From the NCBI RefSeq assembly GCF_937920075.1, contig NZ_CALETI010000059.1:1-17752 (forward strand): 17,752 bases of DNA, written 5' to 3'. Shown piece by piece: positions 1 through 6,533 of this stretch; within the stretch, counting starts at the first letter, position 1, and each line of letters starts with the position of its first letter. The notes beneath the pieces are model-generated. The model was not told the origin of the DNA and ran no database searches. It saw only the letters and a list, made by a program, of their open reading frames with translations. The stretch is from an uncultured Agitococcus sp. (GTDB taxonomy: Bacteria > Pseudomonadota > Gammaproteobacteria > Pseudomonadales > Moraxellaceae). The translations under genes and the position numbers were made by a program.

Positions 1-35
1 GCTATTTTTAGGTTTAAATAAGAATCTAAACTCAT
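1..35 (-). CDS. Possible start of a further small gene, cut by the left edge
   Basis: An ATG at 33-35 (minus strand) opens a frame of 11 codons (MSLDSYLNLKI) that runs off the window without a stop. It is preceded by a purine-rich AAAGGT about 11 nt upstream, a plausible ribosome binding site. It lies 85 bp past the stop of the last complete gene of the accessory operon and has the same direction, so it could be the operon's fourth gene. Too little is visible to name a function, and the frame could also be chance. Confidence 0.35.
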   Translation of the reverse strand, partial: MSLDSYLNLKI

Positions 36-77
36 TGTTATTTTTACCTTTGAATGCTTGTTAATATATTGAGCAAT

Positions 78-104
78 GCCGTAATGTAATTAAACAAATA
101 CGGC
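78..104. repeat. Short inverted repeat after the accessory operon
   Basis: GCCGTA (78-83) and TACGGC (99-104) form a 6-bp stem, 7 bp if T77/A105 is counted, around a 15-nt AT-rich loop. It sits between the stop of the 135-aa gene and the possible next start. No T-run follows on the minus strand, so it does not look like a standard intrinsic terminator. It may be a processing site, an operator or chance. Confidence 0.3.
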
Positions 105-120
105 AAATTGAAAAATTAGC

Positions 121-528
121 CTAGGGCGGTGAAGGTTGGTTTTTAGGCATATTTTTTTCTTTCATTTCTTTTATAAAATTTGCCAAGTCTTTGTTACGTT
201 TGTTATCAAAATCTGTTTCTAATACACCATTTTCTACTAGAAGTTTAATAAAACCAGATGGTTGTTTATCTTTTTCAAATTCTTTATCTGCCAAAAAAGA
301 TTCTAGTAATGGCATATTTTTTTCATTGGCCAGTATTATTTGAACCAACTTTTCAGAAATGAGAGACGTAAACAAGGTAGAAACTGGTTGCTTTAAAATA
401 ATAGCCATAATATCAATCATGGTGGCATTTTTAGGTAATGCCCTGTAGCTAACGGTGCAAAAATCGTTTTGATTTTCGGCATCAGCCATTTCATGTAGTA
501 TCGTAACTAACTTATTAGTTTGTTTCAT
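121..528 (-). CDS. Hypothetical protein, third gene of accessory operon
   Basis: I do not recognise this 135-aa protein. It has no signal peptide or obvious membrane span. The middle is moderately hydrophobic (IDIMAIILKQPVSTLFTSLI) and looks helical; the C-terminal third is charged and lysine-rich (residues about 80-130) and ends in NQPSPP. The start is supported by AAAGGAG about 10 nt upstream. The gene begins 14 bp inside the 3' end of the ribbon-helix-helix-like gene (overlap 515-528), which points to translational coupling and a joint function. The base composition is clearly more AT-rich than the mnmG block, as in the two genes upstream, which suggests acquisition by transfer. It could be a third component of a toxin-antitoxin-like module or an accessory regulator; nothing in the sequence decides this. 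Confidence 0.75.
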   Translation of the reverse strand: MKQTNKLVTILHEMADAENQNDFCTVSYRALPKNATMIDIMAIILKQPVSTLFTSLISEKLVQIILANEKNMPLLESFLADKEFEKDKQPSGFIKLLVENGVLETDFDNKRNKDLANFIKEMKEKNMPKNQPSPP

Positions 529-1030
529 TATGTTTTTTCTCCTTTTTTTGGCTTAAAAGCTCTTGAAATGCTGTTGAGTTTTGGAGGCTTTTAAACATAT
601 GTTTATACGTTTCACTACAGCTTGGGGACTCTAACGTTTCAGTTATTGATTCATGAAATTTAAAACCACATGTTTCTAGGTGATTAGTATCATAGTAAGG
701 TGGAAAAATATTAGACAGCCAAGTCTTATCTATATTGTTTAAGTTTAATGTTTTTACCTCGTTTAACATGTCTGCTACTTTTATCAGTAATGAAGACTCT
801 GACGCATCTAATGAGTCTAAAAAGTTAAAGATAATTCGGCTAATTAAGTCATCAAGGACTTCATTAGCGGAAACTCGCTCTTCTGATGCTAAAAACTTAA
901 TAAATTCATAGTCTTGTTTAGATAAGCGTAAATTAAATTTTTTAGCGGTTTCAACCGTAGGATTTTGCTCTACTGGCTTTTTCGCTTTTGTAAAATGCTC
1001 AGGGGCTTTTTCAGTCAAAACGTACTTCAT
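515..1030 (-). CDS. Ribbon-helix-helix-like protein, second gene of accessory operon
   Basis: A 171-aa protein. Residues about 32-68 fit a ribbon-helix-helix DNA-binding fold: a short strand (FNLRLS), a helix (KQDYEFIKFLASEE), a turn with V-S-A-N-E, then a second helix (EVLDDLISRII). The rest (residues 70-171) is an extension I do not recognise. The ATG overlaps the stop of the DUF4258-like gene as ATGA (1027-1030), and AAAGGTG lies upstream of it, so the two are translated together. RHH proteins in such operons usually repress their own promoter and often neutralise a toxin encoded beside them. The 23-bp-spaced direct repeats over the operon promoter are candidate binding sites. The fold assignment is from pattern only, and the antitoxin role is inferred. 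Confidence 0.7.
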   Translation of the reverse strand: MKYVLTEKAPEHFTKAKKPVEQNPTVETAKKFNLRLSKQDYEFIKFLASEERVSANEVLDDLISRIIFNFLDSLDASESSLLIKVADMLNEVKTLNLNNIDKTWLSNIFPPYYDTNHLETCGFKFHESITETLESPSCSETYKHMFKSLQNSTAFQELLSQKKEKKHNETN

Positions 1031-1317
1031 TGGTTTGCACCTTTTTTTAGATTTTTAGAATAAGAGTTGTTTGCAAATACAGTAATCAAGCTCTCATCAT
1101 CAAGGGCTAACGTTAGCCCACCACGTTGTTTCATGAGTTCAACTTGTCGTAAAAAATGACGCGCCCATTTTTCTAAATCCGATAGGCTTTTATTGTTCAA
1201 AATGATGCGCTCCCCATTTGGGGAATGGTCACCAAAGTTTTGCACAATATGAAGCATGGCTTCGTTTATGCAACGTTGATTCATTCTTTTTTGAATATGT
1301 TTGGTCATGTTGTTCAT
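1027..1317 (-). CDS. DUF4258-like small protein, possible toxin, first gene of accessory operon
   Basis: A 96-aa protein counted from the ATG at 1315-1317. This start is chosen over an ATG 36 bp further upstream because AGGGGGA lies just before it and because the upstream ATG falls close to the promoter -10. The N-terminus has the H-x3-RM-x2-R pattern (H7, R11, M12, R15, then I17), and a late strand reads LITVF (77-81). Both resemble DUF4258 proteins, a family related to RelE/barnase/colicin-type RNase folds. Residues 43-65 are charged and helical. The gene is first in an operon, with an ATGA overlap to an RHH-like gene. That is the layout of a type II toxin-antitoxin pair with the toxin first. 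A nuclease activity is inferred from the family only; no catalytic residues can be assigned with certainty. Confidence 0.7.
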   Translation of the reverse strand: MNNMTKHIQKRMNQRCINEAMLHIVQNFGDHSPNGERIILNNKSLSDLEKWARHFLRQVELMKQRGGLTLALDDESLITVFANNSYSKNLKKGANQ

Positions 1318-1343
1318 CGTAAATCCCCCTATGTATGATTCAA

Positions 1344-1371
1344 AATATATCATGGAATTTTAAAAAGTCAA
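1344..1371 (-). promoter_or_regulatory. Sigma70-type promoter of the accessory operon
   Basis: On the minus strand TTGACT (1366-1371) and TATATT (1344-1349) are separated by 16 bp, a good match to -35 and -10 elements. The -10 ends about 27 bp upstream of the ATG of the DUF4258-like gene. The -35 overlaps the first copy of a direct repeat, so a protein bound to the repeats would block RNA polymerase. Confidence 0.65.
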
Positions 1372-1412
1372 TAATTGGAATTTTAAAAAGTTTATTTTTG
1401 GATTTTTATTGG
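1353..1412. repeat. Three direct repeats at 23-bp spacing, candidate operator
   Basis: TGGAATTTTAAAAAGT occurs exactly at 1353-1368 and 1376-1391. A degenerate third copy begins TGGATTTTTA at 1399, so the copies start 23 bp apart (1353, 1376, 1399). The core AATTTTAAAA is nearly self-complementary. The first copy covers the spacer and part of the -35 of the accessory-operon promoter and the others lie just upstream, the position expected for an autorepressor operator. The RHH-like protein of the operon is the obvious candidate ligand; this is inference. Confidence 0.6.
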
Positions 1413-1450
1413 GTGATTAAATAATACTAACGATACAGCCCACTAGACGT

Positions 1451-1456
1451 TATAAT
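1451..1456 (+). promoter_or_regulatory. Possible -10 box for mnmG
   Basis: A perfect TATAAT lies 64 bp upstream of the mnmG ATG, but no good -35 is found 16-18 bp before it. It is followed by a small dyad, ATTGCT (1467-1472) and AGCAAT (1478-1483), in the leader. The divergent accessory operon starts about 90 bp away on the other strand. Confidence 0.35.
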
Positions 1457-1520
1457 AAGCGGTTAAATTGCTTGTTTAGCAATATTAAAAGTCGTTTGTT
1501 TATTATCGCGGTGTGGTGTT

Positions 1521-3407
1521 ATGCGTTATCCTAAAGTTTACGATGTGATTGTCATTGGTGGTGGCCATGCAGGTACAGAAGCGGCGTTGGCCGCTGCTCG
1601 TATGGGCTGTCAAACCCTATTATTAACCCACAATATCGAAACTTTAGGTCAAATGAGCTGTAACCCAGCCATTGGTGGTATTGGCAAAAGCCATTTAGTC
1701 AAAGAAATTGACGCAATGGGCGGAGCAATGGCTTTAGCCACTGACAAAGGTGGCATCCAATTTCGAGTACTAAATGGTAGCAAAGGGCCAGCCGTTCGTG
1801 CCACACGCGCCCAAGCCGACCGTGTACTTTATAAAGCGGCTGTGCGTAGCATTCTCGAAAACCAAGCTAACCTCGATATTTTTCAACAAGCGGCTGATGA
1901 CTTGATTGTCGAAGGTGACACCGTCAAAGGCGTGATTAGCCAAACAGGTATTCATTTTTCTGCCACGTCTGTGGTATTAACTACAGGCACGTTTTTGGGC
2001 GGCACGATTCATATTGGCTTAGAAAATTATCGTGGTGGTCGGGCAGGTGATCCACCCTCAATTGCCTTGGCGAATCGTTTGCGCGAATTGCCTTTGCGAG
2101 TAGGTCGTTTAAAAACAGGTACACCACCGCGTATTGATGCCAAAAGTGTTGATTTTAGCGTGATGACTGAACAACCGGGTGACACACCCACGCCTGTTAT
2201 GTCCTATTTGGGCAGTTTGGAGATGCACCCCAAACAAATTAGTTGCTGGATTACCCATACCAACGAAAAAACCCATGATATTATTCGTAGTGGTTTAGAT
2301 CGTTCGCCCATGTACACAGGTGTGATTGAAGGCGTAGGCCCACGTTACTGTCCATCCATTGAAGACAAAATTCATCGTTTTGCCGATAAAAATTCCCACC
2401 AAATTTTTATCGAGCCTGAAGGTTTAACCACCCACGAACTCTATCCAAATGGTATTTCCACTAGTTTGCCGTTTGATGTGCAAATTCAATTGGTTCGTTC
2501 AATGAAGGGTTTAGAAAATGCCCATATTATTCGACCAGGTTATGCCATTGAGTACGATTATTTTAATCCACAAGATTTGCAACATACCCTCGAAACCAAA
2601 GTGATTAAAAACTTATTCTTTGCAGGGCAAATTAACGGCACAACGGGTTATGAAGAAGCAGGTGCACAAGGTTTATTAGCAGGCATTAACGCTGGTTTAC
2701 GCGCTCAAGACAAAGAGGGCTGGTATCCAACCCGTGACCAAGCCTATTTAGGGGTATTGGTTGATGACTTGATTACCTTGGGTACAAAAGAACCCTACCG
2801 TATGTTTACCTCACGTGCCGAATATCGTTTGTTGTTGCGTGAAGACAATGCCGATGCGCGTTTAACCGAAATTGGTCGTAAGCTTGGTTTAGTGGATGAT
2901 GTGCGTTGGCGTGTCTTTAGCGAAAAGCAAGAAGCCATTGCCCAACAAACCCAACGTATGAAAGAAACTTTTATTCATCCACAAACCGAATTGGCGCAAC
3001 GCTTTACCGAAATGACAGGTCAAGAATTAGTGCGTGAAAATAACTTATTAGACTTGTTAAAACGCCCACAAGTGAGCTTTGAACAATTGGCCACTTTGAC
3101 TGAGACACAAGTTGCGCCTGAAGTGGGTGAGCAAATTGAAATCAGTGCTAAATACAGTGGTTATATTGATCGTCAATTAGAAGAGGTTGAGCGTTTGCGT
3201 AAGTCTGAAGAAATGCTTGTGCCTGATGACTTTGATTATGACCGTGTACAAGGTTTATCAAACGAAGTACGCGCCAAATTAAAAGCCATTAAACCTGCAA
3301 CGTTGGCACAGGCTGGCCGTATTTCGGGCGTGACGCCTGCGGCGGTGTCATTGTTGATGATTTATTTGAAAAAGAGTGGTTTAGCCAATATGAAATTGGT
3401 GGGCTAA
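1521..3407 (+). CDS. mnmG: tRNA uridine-5-carboxymethylaminomethyl modification enzyme MnmG (GidA)
   Basis: The FAD-dependent partner of MnmE. The complex uses methylene-tetrahydrofolate and NADH to build the cmnm5/nm5 group on wobble U34 of tRNAs reading purine-ending codons. The 628-aa length is normal. The N-terminal Rossmann FAD motif GGGHAGTEAA starts at residue 13. The second signature MSCNPAIGGIGKSH contains Cys47, and RYCPSIEDK contains Cys277; both match the two conserved cysteines of the family. The C-terminal helical domain (about 550-628) that binds MnmE and tRNA is present. The start MRYPKVYDVIVIGGG aligns with known MnmG starts, although the Shine-Dalgarno sequence is weak. It heads the mnmG-rsmG-parA-parB block common in gammaproteobacteria. 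mnmE is not seen directly upstream, where the accessory operon lies instead. Confidence 0.98.
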   Translation: MRYPKVYDVIVIGGGHAGTEAALAAARMGCQTLLLTHNIETLGQMSCNPAIGGIGKSHLVKEIDAMGGAMALATDKGGIQFRVLNGSKGPAVRATRAQADRVLYKAAVRSILENQANLDIFQQAADDLIVEGDTVKGVISQTGIHFSATSVVLTTGTFLGGTIHIGLENYRGGRAGDPPSIALANRLRELPLRVGRLKTGTPPRIDAKSVDFSVMTEQPGDTPTPVMSYLGSLEMHPKQISCWITHTNEKTHDIIRSGLDRSPMYTGVIEGVGPRYCPSIEDKIHRFADKNSHQIFIEPEGLTTHELYPNGISTSLPFDVQIQLVRSMKGLENAHIIRPGYAIEYDYFNPQDLQHTLETKVIKNLFFAGQINGTTGYEEAGAQGLLAGINAGLRAQDKEGWYPTRDQAYLGVLVDDLITLGTKEPYRMFTSRAEYRLLLREDNADARLTEIGRKLGLVDDVRWRVFSEKQEAIAQQTQRMKETFIHPQTELAQRFTEMTGQELVRENNLLDLLKRPQVSFEQLATLTETQVAPEVGEQIEISAKYSGYIDRQLEEVERLRKSEEMLVPDDFDYDRVQGLSNEVRAKLKAIKPATLAQAGRISGVTPAAVSLLMIYLKKSGLANMKLVG

Positions 3408-3426
3408 ACGCTTTTACTGTCGACTG

Positions 3427-3449
3427 AGGGGCAAAGATATTTTGCCCCT
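3427..3449 (+). terminator. Hairpin between mnmG and rsmG
   Basis: AGGGGCAAA (3427-3435) and TTTGCCCCT (3441-3449) make a perfect 9-bp stem with a 5-nt loop, 20 bp after the mnmG stop. No run of T follows on the plus strand, so it may only weaken transcription into rsmG or stabilise the mnmG message. Confidence 0.5.
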
Positions 3450-3482
3450 GATCTTATACCTGTCTAAAAATTTTATCCTATT

Positions 3483-4106
3483 ATGTCTACGCCTCAACAA
3501 CTGCTCAATCAAGGTATTGACCAACTCGGCTTAAATATTGCACCCCAAGCCATTACTCAACTTGAGTTTTATATGGCTGCTTTGCAAAAATGGAATGCCG
3601 CTTTTAATCTCACTGCCATCCGTGAGCCCAAAGATATTGTGATTAAACACTTTTTGGACTCATTAACCGTGTTACCCCATGTTAAACATGACACATTGTT
3701 AGATGTGGGTACAGGCGCAGGGTTTCCTGCGTTGGTGTTGGCGATTGCCCAACCACAATTACAAGTCGATTTGTTAGACAGTAATAGCAAAAAGACCCGT
3801 TTTTTACGGCAAATGGTGGCAGAATTAGCACTCAAAAATGTCCGTGTGCATCATGCACGGGTTGAGCAAGCAAATTTAACAGCACAAAAACAAGTGATTA
3901 GCCGAGCGTTTTCGAGTTTGGCGGATTTTTGTCAATGGTGCGAACATTTATTGGCTGAAGATGGCATATTGTTAGCAATGAAAGGACAATATCCACAAGC
4001 AGAAATTGATGACATGCCAGCAAGCATGCGCGTGTTATCATCGACGCCCTTGAAAGTGCCTTTTTTGGATGAAGCCCGACATTTATTGGTATTGGGACGA
4101 ACATAA
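3483..4106 (+). CDS. rsmG: 16S rRNA (guanine527-N7)-methyltransferase RsmG (GidB)
   Basis: Uses S-adenosylmethionine to methylate N7 of G527 in 16S rRNA; loss of this enzyme gives low-level streptomycin resistance in other bacteria. The protein is 207 aa, the usual size. The N-terminal helices contain the family phrase KWNAAFNLTAIRE. The SAM-binding loop DVGTGAGFP starts at D74, followed by LLDSNSKKTRFLRQ, which is typical of the family. The residue after FP is Ala, where Gly is usual. No clear Shine-Dalgarno precedes the ATG, so translation may be weak or coupled. It sits 75 bp after mnmG, across a hairpin, and 21 bp before parA. Confidence 0.97.
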   Translation: MSTPQQLLNQGIDQLGLNIAPQAITQLEFYMAALQKWNAAFNLTAIREPKDIVIKHFLDSLTVLPHVKHDTLLDVGTGAGFPALVLAIAQPQLQVDLLDSNSKKTRFLRQMVAELALKNVRVHHARVEQANLTAQKQVISRAFSSLADFCQWCEHLLAEDGILLAMKGQYPQAEIDDMPASMRVLSSTPLKVPFLDEARHLLVLGRT

Positions 4107-4127
4107 GTTTTATTAGGAAGTCACAAA

Positions 4128-4907
4128 ATGACGCAAATTTTGGCGATTGCTAATCAAAAAGGTGGTGTTGGCAAAACCACAACCACCGTTAACTTAGCCG
4201 CTTCTTTAGCAGCAGTAAAACGTCGCGTGTTATTAATCGACTTAGACCCACAAGGTAATGCCACGATGGGATCGGGAGTTGATAAAAATAATTTGCCTTA
4301 TTCGGTTTATGATGTGGTTTTGGGGGATACCCCCATTAAAGTCGCCATTCAAAAAGTGCCAAAAGCAGGTTATGACGTTTTGGGTGCGAATCGGGATTTA
4401 AGCGGTGCAGAAATTAGCTTATTTGATTTAGAACGCCGTGAATTGCGCCTAAAAGAAGCCATTGAACAAATCGCCAAAAGTTATGATTTTATTTTAATCG
4501 ACTGTGCGCCATCGTTAAGCATGTTAACGTTGAATGCCTTGGTAGCGGCTGATGGGGTGGTTATTCCCATGCAATGTGAATATTATGCCCTAGAAGGTTT
4601 AGCAGACTTAACTAATACCATCGAACGTATGACCGCTAAGCTTAACCCACGTCTACAAATTCGCGGCATCATTCGCACCATGTTTGATCCACGTAATACC
4701 TTAGCTAATGATGTCTCTAATGAGCTAATCAATCATTTTGGCGACAAAGTGTTTGAAACGGTGATTCCGCGTAATATTCGTTTGGCCGAAGCGCCTGCAC
4801 ATGGTGTGCCTGTGATGTATTATGACAAAGGTTCACGTGGTGCATTTGCCTATTTAAGTTTGGCTGCCGAATTGATTAAAAAAGATAAAAAGAGAAAAAC
4901 AGCATGA
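4128..4907 (+). CDS. parA: Chromosome-partitioning ATPase ParA (Soj)
   Basis: A deviant-Walker-A ATPase. In the ATP-bound state it coats the nucleoid and is released by ParB, which moves and separates the parS-ParB complexes of new origins. The protein is 259 aa, the length of the short chromosomal ParA type without an N-terminal HTH. Visible motifs are the deviant Walker A KGGVGKTT (11-18, signature Lys11), the switch I region around D38-D40 in LLIDLDPQGN, and the Walker B-like IDCAPSLSMLT. A good ribosome site (AGGAAG) precedes the ATG. Its last four bases overlap the parB start (ATGA, 4904-4907), so the two are translated together. Confidence 0.97.
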   Translation: MTQILAIANQKGGVGKTTTTVNLAASLAAVKRRVLLIDLDPQGNATMGSGVDKNNLPYSVYDVVLGDTPIKVAIQKVPKAGYDVLGANRDLSGAEISLFDLERRELRLKEAIEQIAKSYDFILIDCAPSLSMLTLNALVAADGVVIPMQCEYYALEGLADLTNTIERMTAKLNPRLQIRGIIRTMFDPRNTLANDVSNELINHFGDKVFETVIPRNIRLAEAPAHGVPVMYYDKGSRGAFAYLSLAAELIKKDKKRKTA

Positions 4908-5797
4908 GTAACAAAAAACGTGGTTTAGGCAATGGCCGTGGTTTAGATGCCTTGTTAGGTGCTGTTCGTCAGGCAAAAGAAGAAGTGGCTGCCGTTGAAA
5001 CAGGTCATATTCCGCAAGTGGGTATGAGTTTATTAAATTTACCCTTAGAGCAATTGCAGCGTGGTCGTTATCAACCACGTCGCGACATGAATCCTGTTGC
5101 TTTGCAAGAATTAGCCGATTCTATTAAAGCACAGGGTGTGATGCAGCCGATTGTAGTTAGAAGTATTGGCGAAAATAGCTATGAAATTGTCGCAGGTGAG
5201 CGTCGTTGGCGTGCGGCACAAATGGCAGGTTTGGACAGTATTCCTGCGATTATTCGTCAAATTAATGATGATACGGCAATGGCGATGGCGTTGATTGAAA
5301 ATATTCAACGTGAAGATTTAAACCCAATGGAGCAAGCAACGGCAATGCACCGTTTTGTTGAAGAGTTTGGTTTAACCCATCAACAAATCGCTGAAGCGGT
5401 GGGTAAAGCACGCGCCACAGTCAGTAATTTATTGCGTTTAATGGCCTTACCGCGCGAAGTAAAAACCTTATTAGAGCATGGTGATATTGAAATGGGTCAT
5501 GCGCGTGCTTTGTTGGCTTTACCCGAAAATCAGCAAGCAGAAGCGGCAAGACTAACCGTTGCTAAAGGCTTTTCGGTGCGCCAAACCGAGTCATTAGTGC
5601 GTAGTTTGTTAGCTGCACAAGATGCACCACAACCCGAAAAGCGTGTTGACCCCAATGTTGCACAATTACAGCAAAGTTTGATTGATAAGTTGGGTGCAGC
5701 AGTGCAGATTGATTACAACAAAAAAGGCCAAGGTAAGTTGATTATTCGTTATAACTCGTTTGAAGAGTTGGATGGTATTTTGGCACATATTCAGTAG
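4904..5797 (+). CDS. parB: Chromosome-partitioning protein ParB (Spo0J), parS-binding CTPase
   Basis: Loads at parS sites near the origin and spreads as a CTP-dependent clamp. The protein is 297 aa, the usual size. Order: a basic N-terminus (KKRGLGNGRGLDALLG, the ParA-contacting region); the ParB/CTPase domain with QPRR and the GERRWRAA box (98-105); the helix-turn-helix at about 157-181 (THQQIAEAVGKARATVSNLL); and a C-terminal dimerisation domain ending KGQGKLIIRYNSFEELDGILAHIQ. The TAG stop (5795-5797) lies inside the first bases of a REP-like palindrome. The exact C-terminus may therefore have been set by repeat insertion, though the visible end looks complete. I found no good parS match in the window. 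Confidence 0.97.
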   Translation: MSNKKRGLGNGRGLDALLGAVRQAKEEVAAVETGHIPQVGMSLLNLPLEQLQRGRYQPRRDMNPVALQELADSIKAQGVMQPIVVRSIGENSYEIVAGERRWRAAQMAGLDSIPAIIRQINDDTAMAMALIENIQREDLNPMEQATAMHRFVEEFGLTHQQIAEAVGKARATVSNLLRLMALPREVKTLLEHGDIEMGHARALLALPENQQAEAARLTVAKGFSVRQTESLVRSLLAAQDAPQPEKRVDPNVAQLQQSLIDKLGAAVQIDYNKKGQGKLIIRYNSFEELDGILAHIQ

Positions 5798-5862
5798 CAT
5801 GGGTTGAGGAACGAAACCCATGATATAGTTATTTGTGGGTTTCCTGCGTCAACCCACATTAC
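5794..5862. repeat. REP-like palindromic element (copy 1), overlapping the parB stop
   Basis: A 69-bp imperfect palindrome. The left arm starts GTAGCATGGGTTGAGG and ends in AAACCCA; the right arm starts TGGGTTTCC and ends in GTCAACCCACATTAC, its near reverse complement. It resembles the common gammaproteobacterial intergenic repeat of the form TGGGTTGA...CAACCCA. Its first bases contain the parB stop codon. A degenerate second copy lies at 6126-6173. Confidence 0.75.
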
Positions 5863-5882
5863 ATATTTGGGAAGTTATAAAA

Positions 5883-6122
5883 ATGAGCCGCTCCAAACGT
5901 CATACGCCTAAATGTGGAATATGTAAGTGTGACAGTGAAAAGTCCGATAAAAAAATATGGCATCAACGTATGCGTGCGGCAATTAAACAATATTTACATG
6001 CGACTAACTTTGACGAAAAATTACCCCCACATGTTAAAGAAGTTTCTAATGTGTGGGCATTTGGTAAAGATGGTAAGAGTTGGTTTAATCAGAAAAATCA
6101 TCCTGATTTAATGAGAAAGTAG
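5883..6122 (+). CDS. Small basic hypothetical protein (MSRSKR-type)
   Basis: A 79-aa, strongly basic protein. The chosen start is the ATG at 5883, preceded by GGGAAG about 10 nt upstream; a longer in-frame start at 5835 would lie within the repeat and is unlikely. It begins MSRSKRHTPKCGICKCDSEKSDKK, containing C-x2-C-x-C (CGICKC), and contains WHQRMRAAIKQ, then NVWAFGKDGKSWF. This start resembles a loosely defined family of small proteins opening MSRSKRKTP in various bacteria, whose function I do not know. The cysteines could bind a metal or be structural. It is flanked on both sides by copies of the same palindromic repeat, and no partner gene is evident. Confidence 0.7.
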   Translation: MSRSKRHTPKCGICKCDSEKSDKKIWHQRMRAAIKQYLHATNFDEKLPPHVKEVSNVWAFGKDGKSWFNQKNHPDLMRK

Positions 6123-6125
6123 TCT

Positions 6126-6173
6126 GTAGCATGGGTTGAGGAACGAACTCCATCATACTTCGACCCACTTTAC
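6126..6173. repeat. REP-like palindromic element (copy 2, degenerate)
   Basis: The first 22 bases are identical to copy 1 at 5794. The copy then diverges and is shorter (48 bp), ending CGACCCACTTTAC as a partial right arm. It begins 3 bp after the stop of the 79-aa gene. A T-rich stretch (ATTTTTTG) follows, so the remnant may also serve as a weak terminator. Confidence 0.65.
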
Positions 6174-6207
6174 ATTTTTTGTTATATCAAACAATAAAAT
6201 AAAAACC

Positions 6208-6531
6208 ATGCCCAATTTTATCACTTACGCTAATCAACTCTTAAGCCTTGAGCAAATTAGCCACTACGCAAATCAATATGTTGATGTTGATATGTGGCAA
6301 TTAACGGGGCAAGATGAAGATTATTTTCCTTTTGTCATTGGTGAGCAGATAACTAACTACTACATTGTTTACTGGTCAAAAAAGCATGGTATTATCAAAT
6401 ACTATGATACTGATTTGGTGAGGTATCGTGCCTTTTTGTTGTGGTTATTAGACAATATGCACCCTGTATTTGCCAACCAACAACAAGCCGAAGATTTTGC
6501 AAAAGCGCGGGAGTGGCCGCGTGTGGATTAA
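6208..6531 (+). CDS. Hypothetical protein, 107 aa
   Basis: I do not recognise this protein. The ATG at 6208 is preferred because the longer in-frame version, from 6136, would be encoded mostly by the palindromic repeat and AT-rich leader. No strong Shine-Dalgarno is present. The protein is acidic and rich in aromatic residues (YFPFVIGEQITNYYIVYW, RYRAFLLWLLDNMHPVF), with no signal peptide, so it is probably a small soluble cytoplasmic protein. Its stop is 2 bp before the start of the START-domain gene, which implies translational coupling and one transcript. The start is uncertain, but the downstream frame is open and reads like real protein. Confidence 0.6.
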   Translation: MPNFITYANQLLSLEQISHYANQYVDVDMWQLTGQDEDYFPFVIGEQITNYYIVYWSKKHGIIKYYDTDLVRYRAFLLWLLDNMHPVFANQQQAEDFAKAREWPRVD

Positions 6532-6533
6532 TT

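Noticed and set aside
1318..1353. Longer N-terminus for the DUF4258-like protein (extra MIYFESYIGGFT)
   Set aside because: It would start almost at the promoter -10 with no ribosome site, whereas the ATG at 1317 has a strong AGGGGGA.
1353..1412. Reading the 23-bp-spaced repeats as a CRISPR array or plasmid origin iterons
   Set aside because: The spacers are only about 7 bp, there are only three copies, and there are no cas or replication genes; the position over a promoter fits an operator better.
4828..4845. Possible parS site within parA (contains TTCACGTG)
   Set aside because: Only the central 8 bases agree with the parS consensus; the outer half-sites do not match, and it lies in coding sequence.
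5835..5882. Longer N-terminus for the 79-aa protein
   Set aside because: The extension is encoded by the right arm of the palindromic repeat; the internal ATG has the ribosome site and the family-like MSRSKR start.
6520..6532. DnaA-box-like TGTGGATTA
   Set aside because: A single site with a mismatch, within coding sequence, and no cluster or AT-rich unwinding region; not evidence for oriC.
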